Shown: piece after piece, positions 32,602 to 42,360 of the stretch | Position numbering within the stretch: the stretch's first letter is position 1 | Layout: every line of letters starts with the position of its first letter | Origin: Thermosipho melanesiensis BI429 | Lineage (GTDB): Bacteria > Thermotogota > Thermotogae > Thermotogales > Fervidobacteriaceae | NCBI RefSeq assembly: GCF_000016905.1 | Contig: NC_009616.1 | Location: 930,001-994,000 of the forward strand | Reading direction: 5' to 3' | Length of the DNA stretch: 64,000 nucleotides | Translations under genes and position numbers: made by a program | Notes under the pieces: generated by a model | What the model saw: only the letters and a program-made list of their open reading frames with translations | Databases searched by the model: none | Told to the model about the DNA's origin: nothing

Positions 32602-33375
32602 GTGGCGGTTGTTACCATGAAACAGTTATTGGAAGCCGGAGTACATTTTGGACATAGGACACAAAGATGGAATCCAAAAATGAAGGAATACATTTTTGGT
32701 GCTAGAAAAGGTATCTATATAATAGATCTTCAAAAGACGTCAAAACTTCTTGAAGAAGCGTATAACTTTGTTAGAGATAAAGCAGCAGAAGGTGGAACGA
32801 TCTTGTTTGTGGGAACAAAAAAACAAGCACAACAAGTAATTAAACAGGAAGCAGAAAGGTGTGGCGCTTTTTACGTAAACCACAGGTGGTTAGGTGGTCT
32901 TTTGACAAATTTCCAAACAATTAGAAAAAGAATTGACAAATTAATTGAACTTGAGGAAATGGAAGCCAATGGAGAATTTGATAACCTTCCAAAGAAAGAG
33001 CAAAGTAGACTTAGAAGAATTTTGGATAAACTAAGGAAAAACCTTGGTGGTTTAAAAGAAATGGATAGAATACCAGATGTAATATATATTGTTGATCCAA
33101 GAAAAGAAAGAAATGCAGTGTATGAAGCGAATTTGTTAAAAATTCCAACCGTTTCGATAGTTGATACCAACTGTGATCCTGATGAAATTGATTATATTAT
33201 TCCAGGAAATGATGATGCGATAAGGGCGATCCAACTTATTACTTCAAAGATAGCTGATGCATATCTTGAGGGAAAAGAGGGGGTTTCATACCAAGAAGAA
33301 CCCCAAGAACAAAAAGAGGAAAATTCTGAGGAAATTTTTGATATTGAAGATGAGGAAGAAAGTGAGGAAATATAA
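32602..33375 (+). CDS. rpsB: 30S ribosomal protein S2
   Basis: About 257 residues from the GTG at 32602 ([20 protein letters not shown]), seven bases after GGAGGT; the GTG at 32593 overlaps that site. Core S2 motifs are present ([48 protein letters not shown]). The C-terminus is an acidic tail of about 30 residues ([15 protein letters not shown]), longer than in many bacteria. tsf, its common partner, does not follow; tmk does. Confidence 0.95.
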
Positions 33376-33401
33376 GCCCCCAAAAGTTGGGGGCTTTTTT
33401 T
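33374..33401 (+). terminator. Intrinsic terminator after rpsB, overlapping the tmk leader
   Basis: AAGCCCCCAA (33374-33383) pairs with TTGGGGGCTT (33387-33396) around AAG, followed by a run of T. The tmk ribosome-binding site GGAGG (33402-33406) begins right after the T tract, so tmk depends on readthrough or a hidden promoter. Confidence 0.9.
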
Positions 33402-33415
33402 GGAGGTTATTTAGT

Positions 33416-34015
33416 ATGTTTATAGCATTTGAAGGAATAGATGGTTCTGGAAAAAGTACGCAACTTGTTCTTTTGGAGAAATATTTAATAAATAGAGGAA
33501 AAAAAGTAATAAAAGTTAGAGAACCAGGCGGGACTATTTTAGGTGAAAAAATTAGAGATTTGCTTTTAAACTTTAATATGAATAAAAGAAGTGAACTTTT
33601 ATTGTTTCTTGCCTCGCGAGCACAATTAGTTGAAGAGGTTATAAGGCCTTCTATTGAAAAGGGATATTTTGTTTTGGCGGATAGATTTTCAGATTCAAGT
33701 ATTGCATATCAGGGAGGAGCAAGAAATTTAGGAAAAGATTTAGTTGAGAAATTAAATATTTTTGCAACAAATGGGATTTTTCCAGATATTGTGTTTTTTA
33801 TAGATATTCCCGTTCAAATGGCGGTAAGGAGAATGAAAGAAAAGGAAAAAGATAGAATTGAGAAAGAAGGAGAGGACTTTTTAGAAAAGGTAAGAACTAC
33901 GTACCTCCATATTGCAAAAAGTAGAAAAAACTTTTTTGTGATTGATGGTACAAAAGATGTGGATTATGTATTTTCTCAAATAAAAAGGATAATAGATACT
34001 ATGTTAGATCATTGA
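33416..34015 (+). CDS. tmk: Thymidylate kinase
   Basis: The protein has 199 residues from the ATG at 33416, nine bases after GGAGG; the frame is open far upstream inside rpsB but that is not translated sequence of the family. P-loop FEGIDGSGKSTQ, REPGGT, the DR motif ADRFSDSSIAYQGGARNLG and a lid region with basic residues are all present. It phosphorylates dTMP to dTDP. The last 12 bases overlap the convergent fliQ gene, with no terminator between. Confidence 0.95.
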   Translation: MFIAFEGIDGSGKSTQLVLLEKYLINRGKKVIKVREPGGTILGEKIRDLLLNFNMNKRSELLLFLASRAQLVEEVIRPSIEKGYFVLADRFSDSSIAYQGGARNLGKDLVEKLNIFATNGIFPDIVFFIDIPVQMAVRRMKEKEKDRIEKEGEDFLEKVRTTYLHIAKSRKNFFVIDGTKDVDYVFSQIKRIIDTMLDH

Positions 34016-34270
34016 CATGTATTTTTCCAAGATATTTCTTGCTAAGTCTACCAAAGTTTGTATCATCCATCCACCAAGAAATAGCAATGTTAGGAATAGA
34101 ACTATTATTCTTGGTGCAAAAGTTAAAGTTTGTTCATTTATTTGTGTTGCGGCTTGAAAAATACTTATTAAAAGTCCAACGAGTAAACTTATCAATAAAG
34201 GTGGTAGAATAACCGTAAGAAGTGTTTTTATTCCCAAACCAAATACATCTAAAAAGACTTCTATAGTCAA
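34004..34270 (-). CDS. fliQ: Flagellar export apparatus protein FliQ
   Basis: The protein has 88 residues with two hydrophobic helices and the typical FliQ stretch LLISLLVGLLISIFQAATQINEQTLTF. The start is TTG, with GGGGGAGG upstream. FliQ is a membrane component of the flagellar type III secretion gate with FliP and FliR. It is the last gene of the chemotaxis/export unit; fliR, which usually follows, is not present. Confidence 0.93.
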   Translation of the reverse strand: MTIEVFLDVFGLGIKTLLTVILPPLLISLLVGLLISIFQAATQINEQTLTFAPRIIVLFLTLLFLGGWMIQTLVDLARNILEKYMSMI

Positions 34271-34272
34271 TA

Positions 34273-35028
34273 TTATCCTCCCCCAAAACTTTTAATTAAA
34301 CTACCTATTAATATGTCCCAACCGTTAACTAATACGAATAATAGTATTTTAAATGGTAATGAAACCAAAACAGGTGGAATCATTATCATTCCCAAGGACA
34401 ATAGAATACTTGCAACAACCATATCCATTACTATGAATGGTATATAGAGTAAGATCCCCATTTTGAAACCTATTTCAAGTTCTCCTATTACAAAAGCAGG
34501 AATTAAAATAGAATTAGGTGTATCTTCTATGTTGTCGATTTGCTTTTTCACATTTTCTGCTAGTATGTAGATGTTATCTTCGTTGTGATGTATTTTTATT
34601 TCCGTTAACATAAATGTTCTCAGTCTGTCCATGCTTCTAGAAAACATTTCCTCGTACCCTATTTCTGAATTTAAATATGGAGTTATAGCGTTGTTATATA
34701 TATCATTCCACACGGGCTGCATTATAAAAAATGTTAAAAACAACGCTAATCCAATCAAAATTTGGTTTGGTGGAGTTTGTCTTGTTCCAAGAGCATTTCT
34801 AACGAACGAAAATACAACTATAATTCTTGTGAATGATGTAAACAAAATTAAGATGCTTGGAGCCAATGATAAGACTGTTAATAATAGTAATATTTCAAGG
34901 GTGTTTACTAAATCTCTTGGTTGTTGATTTGGAGTTATTTGCAGAGAAATACCAGGAAGTGGTATTTCTTCTTGTGGAAAACTCAAAAATGAAACTAATA
35001 GTAAGGAAATTATAAGTATCTTTCTCAC
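34273..35028 (-). CDS. fliP: Flagellar export apparatus protein FliP
   Basis: The protein has 251 residues, with an N-terminal signal sequence (MRKILIISLLLVSFLSF) followed by the conserved membrane domain (SILILFTSFTRIIVVFSFVR, ALGTRQTPPNQILIGLALFL). The GTG start overlaps the fliO stop (GTGA), with GGTG upstream. FliP forms the core of the flagellar export gate together with FliQ and FliR. Two bases separate it from fliQ. Confidence 0.96.
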   Translation of the reverse strand: MRKILIISLLLVSFLSFPQEEIPLPGISLQITPNQQPRDLVNTLEILLLLTVLSLAPSILILFTSFTRIIVVFSFVRNALGTRQTPPNQILIGLALFLTFFIMQPVWNDIYNNAITPYLNSEIGYEEMFSRSMDRLRTFMLTEIKIHHNEDNIYILAENVKKQIDNIEDTPNSILIPAFVIGELEIGFKMGILLYIPFIVMDMVVASILLSLGMIMIPPVLVSLPFKILLFVLVNGWDILIGSLIKSFGGG

Positions 35029-35342
35029 TTTTTTTCACCTTTTTTTACTATGTTCTTAAAAAATTCAAACTTGAAATCTTTCGTTTCAAAATCTCCAGAT
35101 TCTAAAGAGTCAAATTTTTTAATAACTTCTCCACCATTTTCCGTTACTAAGAGAGCGTAATATTCATCCACAATCCTTACTATTACTATATATGAATTTC
35201 TTGTAATAAATTTTCTTTCAATTACAGAAACAAAACGACCCCCGATGTTTCGGGGGGCTTTATTTTTTACCAAAAGATATGTAACAAGCATTATAATGGT
35301 AAAGATTAATAGAGAAATGGAAAAACCAACTATTGATGAAAT
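35025..35342 (-). CDS. fliO: Flagellar protein FliO, probable ATT start
   Basis: FliO is a small single-span membrane protein that helps FliP assemble. The first ATG (minus strand, at 35291) would cut off most of the membrane helix. The frame is open upstream and encodes IISSIVGFSISLLIFTIIM joined to LVTYLLVKNK, a complete helix; no ATG, GTG or TTG occurs before the in-frame stop. GGGGGA at about 35349-35354 lies close to two ATT codons (at 35345 and 35342), so an ATT start is likely. The soluble part (about 70 residues) contains GGRFVSVIERKFI. If the start is really at 35291 the protein has 88 residues. Confidence 0.7.
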   Translation of the reverse strand: MSSIVGFSISLLIFTIIMLVTYLLVKNKAPRNIGGRFVSVIERKFITRNSYIVIVRIVDEYYALLVTENGGEVIKKFDSLESGDFETKDFKFEFFKNIVKKGEKK

Positions 35343-35353
35343 AATTTTTCCCC

Positions 35354-35716
35354 CTATCCAGAAACCTTTTGAATAGCTTCAATTACCCTTGCCGCTTGGA
35401 ATGGCTTTACTATGAAATCCTTTGCCCCCGCTTGAATAGCTTCAATTACCATAGCTTGTTGTCCCATAGCACTACATACAATTATCGTTGCATTTGGATC
35501 TATTTTTTTTATTTCCTTAATTGCTTCTATTCCGTTCATTTCTGGCATAGTTATATCCATTGTAACAATATCGGGTTTTAATTCTTTGTATTTTTCAACA
35601 GCTTCTTTACCGTTGGCTGCTTCCCCTACTACTTCATGTCCTGCTTTTGTAATGATATCCTTTAACATCATTCTCATAAAGGCTGCGTCATCAACCACCA
35701 AAATCTTCTTTCCCAT
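35354..35716 (-). CDS. cheY: Chemotaxis response regulator CheY
   Basis: The protein has 120 residues, a single receiver domain very like Thermotoga CheY. VVDDAAFMRMMLKD holds the acidic Mg site, Asp54 (VTMDITMPEMNG) is the phosphoacceptor, and Ser82 (CSAMGQ) and Lys104 (VKPFQ) complete the active site. When phosphorylated by CheA it binds the flagellar switch. It sits between cheW (four bases away) and fliO. Confidence 0.97.
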   Translation of the reverse strand: MGKKILVVDDAAFMRMMLKDIITKAGHEVVGEAANGKEAVEKYKELKPDIVTMDITMPEMNGIEAIKEIKKIDPNATIIVCSAMGQQAMVIEAIQAGAKDFIVKPFQAARVIEAIQKVSG

Positions 35717-35720
35717 TGTC

Positions 35721-36176
35721 TTATACCTCCTCTATACCAATTATTTCATTTAAAATTTCTTCAATATCTAAGTATACCACAAGTCTTTCACCTTTTTTAA
35801 TAAGACCTTTAGCTTTTTTTCCATATGTATCTACATCCCTAAATGATTGATCTATTTCTTCATGTGACGTTCTCAATACTCCTTTAACGTTTTCTACCAA
35901 AAAACCAACTTCAATATCCCTGATTTTTGTAATTATTATTTTTCTAAACTCCACACTATCAATGTTTTGACAAATACCACCTAAGATTTTTTTAAGGTTT
36001 ACAACTGGAATTATCCGTCCTCTAAGGTTAATTACTCCTTCAATTACTTCTTTTGATTTTGGGACAGGTGTTATTTCATCTTTATCAATAACTATTTCCA
36101 CAAAATCTACATCAAAACTCATTTCTTGATTACAAACATTAAAGCTTAAAACCTCAAATTCTGTTTCTACACTCAT
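35721..36176 (-). CDS. cheW: Chemotaxis coupling protein CheW
   Basis: About 151 residues from the ATG at 36176, since GAGGTG overlaps the earlier GTG at 36185. The CheW fold is clear: SFDVDFVEIVIDKDEITPVP, VIEGVINLRGRIIPVVNLKK and GFLVENVKGVLR. It links chemoreceptors to CheA. Its place between cheA and cheY in an overlapping run supports this. Confidence 0.93.
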   Translation of the reverse strand: MSVETEFEVLSFNVCNQEMSFDVDFVEIVIDKDEITPVPKSKEVIEGVINLRGRIIPVVNLKKILGGICQNIDSVEFRKIIITKIRDIEVGFLVENVKGVLRTSHEEIDQSFRDVDTYGKKAKGLIKKGERLVVYLDIEEILNEIIGIEEV

Positions 36177-36186
36177 TTTTTTCACC

Positions 36187-38211
36187 TCACTCCACCAAGT
36201 TTAAGGTGTCAATTATTAATGCAATGCTTCCATCACCTAATGTTGCTCCGCCACTGAATTCCTTGACATCTGTGAACAATTTACCTAGCGATTTAATAAC
36301 AATATCTTCCTGCCCTATTAAACTATCGACTGCAATTCCGTACTTTCTATTTGCTACTTTTACAACTACAACGTTTAGTTCATCAAATTCGTTGCTATGC
36401 TCTAGATTTAAAACATCCCAAAGTTTAATTATTGGAATTACCTCTCCTCTTCTTACAATTACCTCTTTATTTTGCACCATTTGAATTTCATTTGGTAGTA
36501 CAATCAAAGTACTGTCTATAACTGATATGGGGATTGCGTATATTAAATTATTTACTTTTACAAGCAATGCTTGTATAATTGCAAGGGTTAAAGGTAATTT
36601 GATTATAACCTTTGTCCCAATTCCTTTTTGTGATTCTATGTGAACAGTTCCGTTGAGTGATTCTACGGTGTTTTTTACAACGTCCATTCCTACTCCTCTA
36701 CCGGAAAGTTCGCTAACTTGGTCTTTAGTTGAAAAACCTGGCATAAATAAGAATTCAAATATCTTTTCATCTGGTAAATTGGAAGCTTTTATTTCATCAA
36801 CTAACCCCTTTTCAATTGCCTTTTTTAATATTTTTTCTCTGTCTAATCCTTTTCCATCGTCCTCTACTTCAATAACTACATTATTCCCTTCGTGTCTTGC
36901 AGATAAAATCAAAGTTCCCACAGGGGGTTTCCCCCTTGCGATTCTTTCCTCTTTGGTTTCTATTCCATGATCTATTGCATTCCTAATTAAATGTACCAAA
37001 GGATCTCCTATTTCTTCGACAAATGTTCTATCTAATTCTGTATCTTCACCTTTCATTACAAAATTAATTTCTTTTCCTAGACTTTTTGAAATATCTCTAA
37101 CCATTCTTGGAAATCTGTTAAATACATAGGATATTGGAACCATTCTTACCTTCATAACAATGTTTTGTAGATCAAGAGTTATTCTACTAAGTTGTGCAAG
37201 TGATTCATCCACTTCTTTAATGTTGTATTTCTTTAGGATATCCATTATTCTACTTCTTGCAATAACGAGCTCTCCCATAAGGTTCATCAAAGTATCTAGT
37301 TTTTCAATATCTACCCTTACTGTTTGCGTGATTTTCATTTTCCTTTTCTTCGTATCTTTTTCTTCTTTTCTTTCATCTGCTTTTTCTTGTTTTATTTCTT
37401 TCTTTTTTTCTTTTACGTCTACCTTTTTAACTATAACTTTTTCAACTTCTGAAACTGATGCAAGTTTTTCCTGTAATTTTAAAGGTTCTACTTTGGCAAG
37501 CACATACAATTCTACTTCTCTATCAAATTTTTCATTTTCAATATCTTCAACACTTGGTATACTTTTTATAACCTCTCCGCCAAGTTCTTCTATTCCATGA
37601 AATACCATGTACATCCTTGCAGATTTAAGTTGGACACCTTCAGATAGGATTACCTTGCTGTATATAAGATCATAACCTTTTTTCTTTGCTTCTTTTACAA
37701 CGTGAATTAATGCTTCATCAGTTTCGTATATATAATCTTCCGATTCTTCTTTCTTCTCCACTTTTTCTTCTATTTTTTCCTCTGCTTTTTGAACATTTCC
37801 TGGCTTTTTTTCCGATGTTACTACTTCCCCTTGTGCAAGTTTTTCAAATATTTCAACTAATCCACTTACATCTTCTTCTATTTCTTCGGAGCCTTCTTTT
37901 GAAATTTTTTCTAACATCTTTTCTATTAAATCCAAACCATTAAACAGATAATCCAGTTTATCTGAGTCTATATTTACCTTTCCAGATCTTGCTGAATCAA
38001 GGAAATTTTCCATTCTATGACACAATTTTGCCATGTTTTCAAATCCCATAGTTCCTGCCATACCTTTCAAAGTGTGGAGTGCCCTAAAAGCTATATTTAT
38101 ATATTCCATATCGTCAGGATTTTTTTCTAGATCTAAAAGAGCATCATTTAGTTGTTGTATGTACTCTCTACCTTCGTCAATAAAAACACTTAAATATTCT
38201 TCAAATGACAT
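36187..38211 (-). CDS. cheA: Chemotaxis histidine kinase CheA
   Basis: About 674 residues from the ATG at 38211, seven bases after GGAGGT; the GTG at 38220 overlaps that site. Domains in order: P1 Hpt with His46 ([17 protein letters not shown]), a charged linker, P2 CheY-binding region (about 165-265), P3 dimer helices ([18 protein letters not shown]), P4 ATPase with [22 protein letters not shown] and [11 protein letters not shown], and a P5 CheW-like domain. It autophosphorylates and passes phosphate to CheY. The start lies three bases after the upstream gene. Confidence 0.96.
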   Translation of the reverse strand: MSFEEYLSVFIDEGREYIQQLNDALLDLEKNPDDMEYINIAFRALHTLKGMAGTMGFENMAKLCHRMENFLDSARSGKVNIDSDKLDYLFNGLDLIEKMLEKISKEGSEEIEEDVSGLVEIFEKLAQGEVVTSEKKPGNVQKAEEKIEEKVEKKEESEDYIYETDEALIHVVKEAKKKGYDLIYSKVILSEGVQLKSARMYMVFHGIEELGGEVIKSIPSVEDIENEKFDREVELYVLAKVEPLKLQEKLASVSEVEKVIVKKVDVKEKKKEIKQEKADERKEEKDTKKRKMKITQTVRVDIEKLDTLMNLMGELVIARSRIMDILKKYNIKEVDESLAQLSRITLDLQNIVMKVRMVPISYVFNRFPRMVRDISKSLGKEINFVMKGEDTELDRTFVEEIGDPLVHLIRNAIDHGIETKEERIARGKPPVGTLILSARHEGNNVVIEVEDDGKGLDREKILKKAIEKGLVDEIKASNLPDEKIFEFLFMPGFSTKDQVSELSGRGVGMDVVKNTVESLNGTVHIESQKGIGTKVIIKLPLTLAIIQALLVKVNNLIYAIPISVIDSTLIVLPNEIQMVQNKEVIVRRGEVIPIIKLWDVLNLEHSNEFDELNVVVVKVANRKYGIAVDSLIGQEDIVIKSLGKLFTDVKEFSGGATLGDGSIALIIDTLNLVE

Positions 38212-38223
38212 ATATGTCACCTC

Positions 38224-39615
38224 CTACATTATATCTAAATAATAATTTATAAAATATCCACTTTTTTCCTGCCAAAATATTACTTTTGATTCAAGTTTTA
38301 TCCCAAGAAATTTATATACAAGATCACCTATATCTAAAAACACCTTAATATCATAGCTTCTTTTTCTATCTAAGAATTTGTAAGCGGCTATATCCATTAA
38401 TTTTTGAATTTTGGCTTTTTTTGAGTAATAATTTTTTTCAATGTTACTAACAATAAAGAATTTTTCATAATCGTAGAAGTATAATTTGAAATCTTCTGAA
38501 ATATCTATTATCCATTCATCATTTATTTTATCATATTTTGCCGAATATTTTGTCAAAATTTTTTTAATATTTTCATATCCATCAGATAGTTTAAACAAAA
38601 AGGCAACGGAAACACTTGTAGAATCATCAACATCACCAACAACATAAAATGTTGAAGTGGAATTTGTTATTATATTTTCTGCTAATGTATAGAATTTTGT
38701 TAGATCTGTACTCTCAATAGTAAAAACCCAAGGTTCTATAATCTTTAGTGCTTCTTTGGAGTCTTCAACTGTTATACCCGCAAAATAATTTCCCAAAACG
38801 GGTATGTTTTCCATCAAGTCGTCTACAAGCGCACTTTTTTCATAATATTTATTTGTTTTTTGATGTACTTTAATTCTTAAAACGTTATCTTCTATTTTAC
38901 CTGTAAAAAATAAATATTCTGTATTTACATTACTTGTCTCAACTGTAAATGGAAAATTTATTTTCAAAGCATTCCCTTTTGAATATCCAAAAATCCAATA
39001 TTCTTTTTCTAAATTATTTAAAATGTTACTATTAGCAAATTGTAAATCTTTGTTGTTGTAGGTGGATATTAAATAATCAATAGTGGTTTTGCTGCCTGAG
39101 ATTATGTAATAATCTTCGTATTGTCTTGCAAACAAAAAGTCACCAATTAAAAAAGTATCTTTATCAAGTGAAACCTTTTCGTCTAAAAGTTTTCCAAAAT
39201 AATTTGAAACTTTTGTGGCATTTTTTGTCTCGAATATTATTGCGGAGTCTTTTGAAAGGTTTCTTAAGATGTCAAAGTAATAATTAACATCAAATGATAG
39301 CGTGTCATCTAGAACAATTTCTCCACCTTTGGACAAGAATAAGATATTTTTGGAAAAAATGTCTAAGAAAGTTTCCTTGTATATACCTTTTTCATATTCT
39401 AAATTTTCAAGGTAATTTAAAATATAATTTTCAAAAGAAAGTCCACTATCAGTTAGAATAAAATTAACAAAGGGGACTTTTTTTAAATCTTCATAAATAT
39501 TTTTTGTGTCTTTAAATTGAATGAATAAATTATAGTCAAACGGTACAAAGTTTAAAATATTTGAAAATGAAAAAACAAAAAATAGTGAAAAGATAATTAT
39601 CAAACTTTTCTTCAT
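38224..39615 (-). CDS. Secreted protein of unknown function, paralogue of the protein at 24935-26134
   Basis: The protein has 463 residues with a signal peptide (MKKSLIIIFSLFFVFSFS). The mature N-terminus NILNFVPFDYNLFIQFKD and the following 'iyedlkk' helix match the start of the other protein. The body has long strand-helix repeats and no catalytic motif I can name; a DUF3352-like family is a tentative label. It overlaps tlyA by four bases and precedes cheA by three, so an envelope protein of unknown role is co-expressed with chemotaxis genes. Confidence 0.65.
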   Translation of the reverse strand: MKKSLIIIFSLFFVFSFSNILNFVPFDYNLFIQFKDTKNIYEDLKKVPFVNFILTDSGLSFENYILNYLENLEYEKGIYKETFLDIFSKNILFLSKGGEIVLDDTLSFDVNYYFDILRNLSKDSAIIFETKNATKVSNYFGKLLDEKVSLDKDTFLIGDFLFARQYEDYYIISGSKTTIDYLISTYNNKDLQFANSNILNNLEKEYWIFGYSKGNALKINFPFTVETSNVNTEYLFFTGKIEDNVLRIKVHQKTNKYYEKSALVDDLMENIPVLGNYFAGITVEDSKEALKIIEPWVFTIESTDLTKFYTLAENIITNSTSTFYVVGDVDDSTSVSVAFLFKLSDGYENIKKILTKYSAKYDKINDEWIIDISEDFKLYFYDYEKFFIVSNIEKNYYSKKAKIQKLMDIAAYKFLDRKRSYDIKVFLDIGDLVYKFLGIKLESKVIFWQEKSGYFINYYLDIM

Positions 39616-40406
39616 TTCAAATCCTCCCAGGCTTTTTTTACTATTTCTTCTATATTTATGTTTATATTTTCAAAGTTTATTGTTTCTTTAGAGTTTTTAA
39701 GGTACAAGAAATACTCAATGTTTCCATCTGTTCCTTTGATTTTAGAATAATCTAGGGAAATTGGCTTTAAACCATTAGCAATTGTGCTATTAATTACTTT
39801 TGTAATAACTTCTACATGTACTTTTGGATCTCGTACTATTCCGCCTTTTCCAACTTTGCTTTTTCCAGCTTCAAATTGAGGTTTAATTAATACAACTGCT
39901 TCTCCATCGTCTTTTAATATTTTTTTAATAGTTGGAAAGATTTTTGTTATTGATATAAATGAAACATCGCAAACTGCCAAGTCTACCTTTTCTTCCAAAT
40001 CCAAATTTTTTGCGTTTGTTTTTTCAAGGACTATAGTTTTTTTGTTGTTTCTTATTTTCCAATGCAGTTGTCCATATCCCACATCTACACAATAGACCTT
40101 TTTTATACCATTTTGGAGTAGAAAATCTGTAAATCCACCTGTTGAAGCACCAATGTCACAAGCTATTTTATCTTTTATTTCAAACTTAAATGATTTATGT
40201 GCACCCTCTAGTTTGTAACCTCCTCGACTTACGTATTTCTCCTTTTGTTTAATTCTTATTGTTGCATTTATATCTACTAATTTCCCTACTTTATCTACCC
40301 GTTCTTCATTCACTATCACATTTCCAGACATAATGAGTCTTTTTGCTTTTTCCCTACTTTCTACCAATCCTTTTTTAACAAGTAATAAGTCTATTCTTTC
40401 CTTCAC
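39612..40406 (-). CDS. tlyA: TlyA-type S4/FtsJ rRNA 2'-O-methyltransferase
   Basis: The protein has 264 residues. GGAGG upstream selects the GTG at 40406 (MKERIDLLLVKKGLVESREK); the TTG at 40421 overlaps the site. An N-terminal S4 domain (KAKRLIMSGNVIVNEERVDK) is joined to an RrmJ/FtsJ methyltransferase domain with DIGASTGGFTDFLLQNG (SAM site) and DLAVCDVSFISI. TlyA methylates ribosomal RNA (2'-O-ribose). Its GTG overlaps the upstream gene's TGA. Confidence 0.92.
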   Translation of the reverse strand: MKERIDLLLVKKGLVESREKAKRLIMSGNVIVNEERVDKVGKLVDINATIRIKQKEKYVSRGGYKLEGAHKSFKFEIKDKIACDIGASTGGFTDFLLQNGIKKVYCVDVGYGQLHWKIRNNKKTIVLEKTNAKNLDLEEKVDLAVCDVSFISITKIFPTIKKILKDDGEAVVLIKPQFEAGKSKVGKGGIVRDPKVHVEVITKVINSTIANGLKPISLDYSKIKGTDGNIEYFLYLKNSKETINFENININIEEIVKKAWEDLK

Positions 40407-41626
40407 TTTATTAACCTCCAAGTGCCATCTAGGGTAAATATATAATATGCCTTATCATCATATAACAAATTTAAGTAGTTTTCAACTTTTAAATTTTTGA
40501 AATGGTAAAATGTACCATCGTACCATACACCTTTATACCTCGGCCTTATTACTATACCATTCACAAATTTTACATTTTCGCCATCAATAATAAAATCTCC
40601 TTTAATATTTCCAAGGCTTTCCATTTTTTTTGATATAATGTTTATCTTTAAAAGTTTTCCGTTGGAATTCACATAAAGAAAATCTTTTAATCCTACACCT
40701 AAGAGTTTTTCAAACTTTTGTGTGTATAAAATCCTTTTCTTTCTAATATCGAAAACTAAAACATCACCATTTACAAATGCCAATGCAAGTTTTTCGTTTT
40801 CCAAATACCAATCAAACGGTGTGTCAGGTAGTTGGTATTTCCAGGTTTTAGACAAATCAACTAAACTTCCATCAGAAAGAAGTGCCATCTTTTTAAATAC
40901 ATCTAAAACTACTTCACTGTTTTCAATTAATTGATTTTCATACCAATAATGTGAAGAAATAACTCTTTGTTTGTCAATGTATAGAGGAACTTCTGGAAAA
41001 TCTATGGTTTTATCTTCAAAAATTATTTTTTCTCCATTGTATTTGTATTTACCGTAAACATATATGTCTTTTATAAAATTGGAAGTACTATCTAAAGTTA
41101 TGTCTTTACCAACGTAGACAGTGTTACCGTTAAAATTATAGAATCCCTCTTTTAAGTATGAGATATCTTCTCCTATTTTTACTTTATATATTTTTTCTTT
41201 GCGCTTAATCAGAAAAGGTTTTATTTGGTTTTCAGCAATGTAATATTTTTCTTCTTCAGGGTCGTACGCTATGGATTTTTTTGGTAAATTAAATTTTTTG
41301 AATGTTTTATCCAAAATGCTAAACAAGTCATCTATCGAATATGAAAGTGATAAAAAATTATCAACTTTGTAGTCTTTGTAAATAATTTTCCAAGCTATTT
41401 TTCCCTCATGTTTTTTAATAAATATATAAATAGGTTCACCTATTCCTATTAAATAACCACGTTTGTAAAAGTATTCTTCTATTTTTGGTTTAAGTTCTAA
41501 AGGTCCTTCATAATACAACGAAACGACAGGTTGTTTAAACCAATCTTGGATTATTTTGCTAGCTTCTTCTGTAATGTTATCTCCAACAAAAAATATAACT
41601 CCACTTGCTTGGAGAGTAATACCCAT
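40403..41626 (-). CDS. Protein of unknown function, possibly beta-propeller-like
   Basis: The protein has 407 residues from an ATG that shares one base with the truA stop. The frame stays open into truA to 41731, but the extension has no ribosome-binding site and would be antisense to nothing known. N-terminal [17 protein letters not shown] is only mildly hydrophobic. Residues about 170-400 contain many short repeated strand patterns (for example FYNFNGNTVYVGKDITLDS and FVNGIVIRPRYKGVWYDG) that suggest a propeller. I do not recognise the family. It lies between truA and tlyA. Confidence 0.55.
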   Translation of the reverse strand: MGITLQASGVIFFVGDNITEEASKIIQDWFKQPVVSLYYEGPLELKPKIEEYFYKRGYLIGIGEPIYIFIKKHEGKIAWKIIYKDYKVDNFLSLSYSIDDLFSILDKTFKKFNLPKKSIAYDPEEEKYYIAENQIKPFLIKRKEKIYKVKIGEDISYLKEGFYNFNGNTVYVGKDITLDSTSNFIKDIYVYGKYKYNGEKIIFEDKTIDFPEVPLYIDKQRVISSHYWYENQLIENSEVVLDVFKKMALLSDGSLVDLSKTWKYQLPDTPFDWYLENEKLALAFVNGDVLVFDIRKKRILYTQKFEKLLGVGLKDFLYVNSNGKLLKINIISKKMESLGNIKGDFIIDGENVKFVNGIVIRPRYKGVWYDGTFYHFKNLKVENYLNLLYDDKAYYIFTLDGTWRLIK

Positions 41627-42360
41627 TAAAATAACACTTTGTATAAGTATAAACCATGTGGCGGTGCCGTACCAGCCGCCTCTTGCCGCGAACGTGCTTC
41701 TAAAACTTTTTTTATTTTTTCCGGTGTCCATTGACCCAATCCCACCCTCACCAAACTTCCAACAATATTTCTTACCATACTCCTTAAAAAAGATCTTCCT
41801 TCCACTCTTATTAAAATTAATTCTTTTTTAACATTTAATATCCTTATCCTATAAACCGTCCTTATTGGATTTTTTTTATCATTCCCTTTTTTAAAAGAAG
41901 AAAAGTCATGTTCTCCTTCCAAATAACGCGCAGCTATTCTCATCGCCTCAATGTTTAATTTATATTTGAAATGCCAGACGTAATTTCTTTTGAAAACATC
42001 TTTTTCATTTGTAGATACAAGATAATGGTAAATTCTTTTTTTTGCTCTAAAACGTGGATTAAAATTTTTTTCCACTTCCCATGCTTTTTTGACATATATA
42101 TCTTCTGGTAAGTTTGCATTTAATGCATTTTTAATGTCAATTGCAGCTAATCTGTCAATTGGACAATTAAATGCTGCAACTTGTCCGTTTGCATGAACTC
42201 CAGCATCTGTTCTTCCAGCACCTTGTGTAAAGATTCTTTCTTTGAAAATTCTTTCAAGTGCTTTTTCTAACTCACCTTGAACAGTTCTTACATTTGGTTG
42301 TCCTTGATAACCAAAGAAATTTGTTCCGTCGTATGAAAATTCAATAGCAAAACGTTTCAT
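41626..42360 (-). CDS. truA: tRNA pseudouridine(38-40) synthase TruA
   Basis: The protein has 244 residues. Catalytic Asp52 lies in [38 protein letters not shown] at the N-terminus and [16 protein letters not shown] in the C-terminal half are diagnostic. TruA modifies uridines 38-40 in the anticodon arm. It overlaps the upstream GGDEF-like gene by four bases and shares a base with the next start. Confidence 0.96.
   Translation of the reverse strand: MKRFAIEFSYDGTNFFGYQGQPNVRTVQGELEKALERIFKERIFTQGAGRTDAGVHANGQVAAFNCPIDRLAAIDIKNALNANLPEDIYVKKAWEVEKNFNPRFRAKKRIYHYLVSTNEKDVFKRNYVWHFKYKLNIEAMRIAARYLEGEHDFSSFKKGNDKKNPIRTVYRIRILNVKKELILIRVEGRSFLRSMVRNIVGSLVRVGLGQWTPEKIKKVLEARSRQEAAGTAPPHGLYLYKVLF

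Noticed and set aside
36206-37600. Long plus-strand frames antisense to cheA
   Set aside because: Ser/Phe-rich products, no ribosome-binding sites; shadows of a well-supported kinase gene.
41627-41731. Upstream extension of the unknown protein into truA
   Set aside because: It only reflects an open alternate frame across the conserved truA end; the ATG sharing a base with the truA stop is the simpler start.
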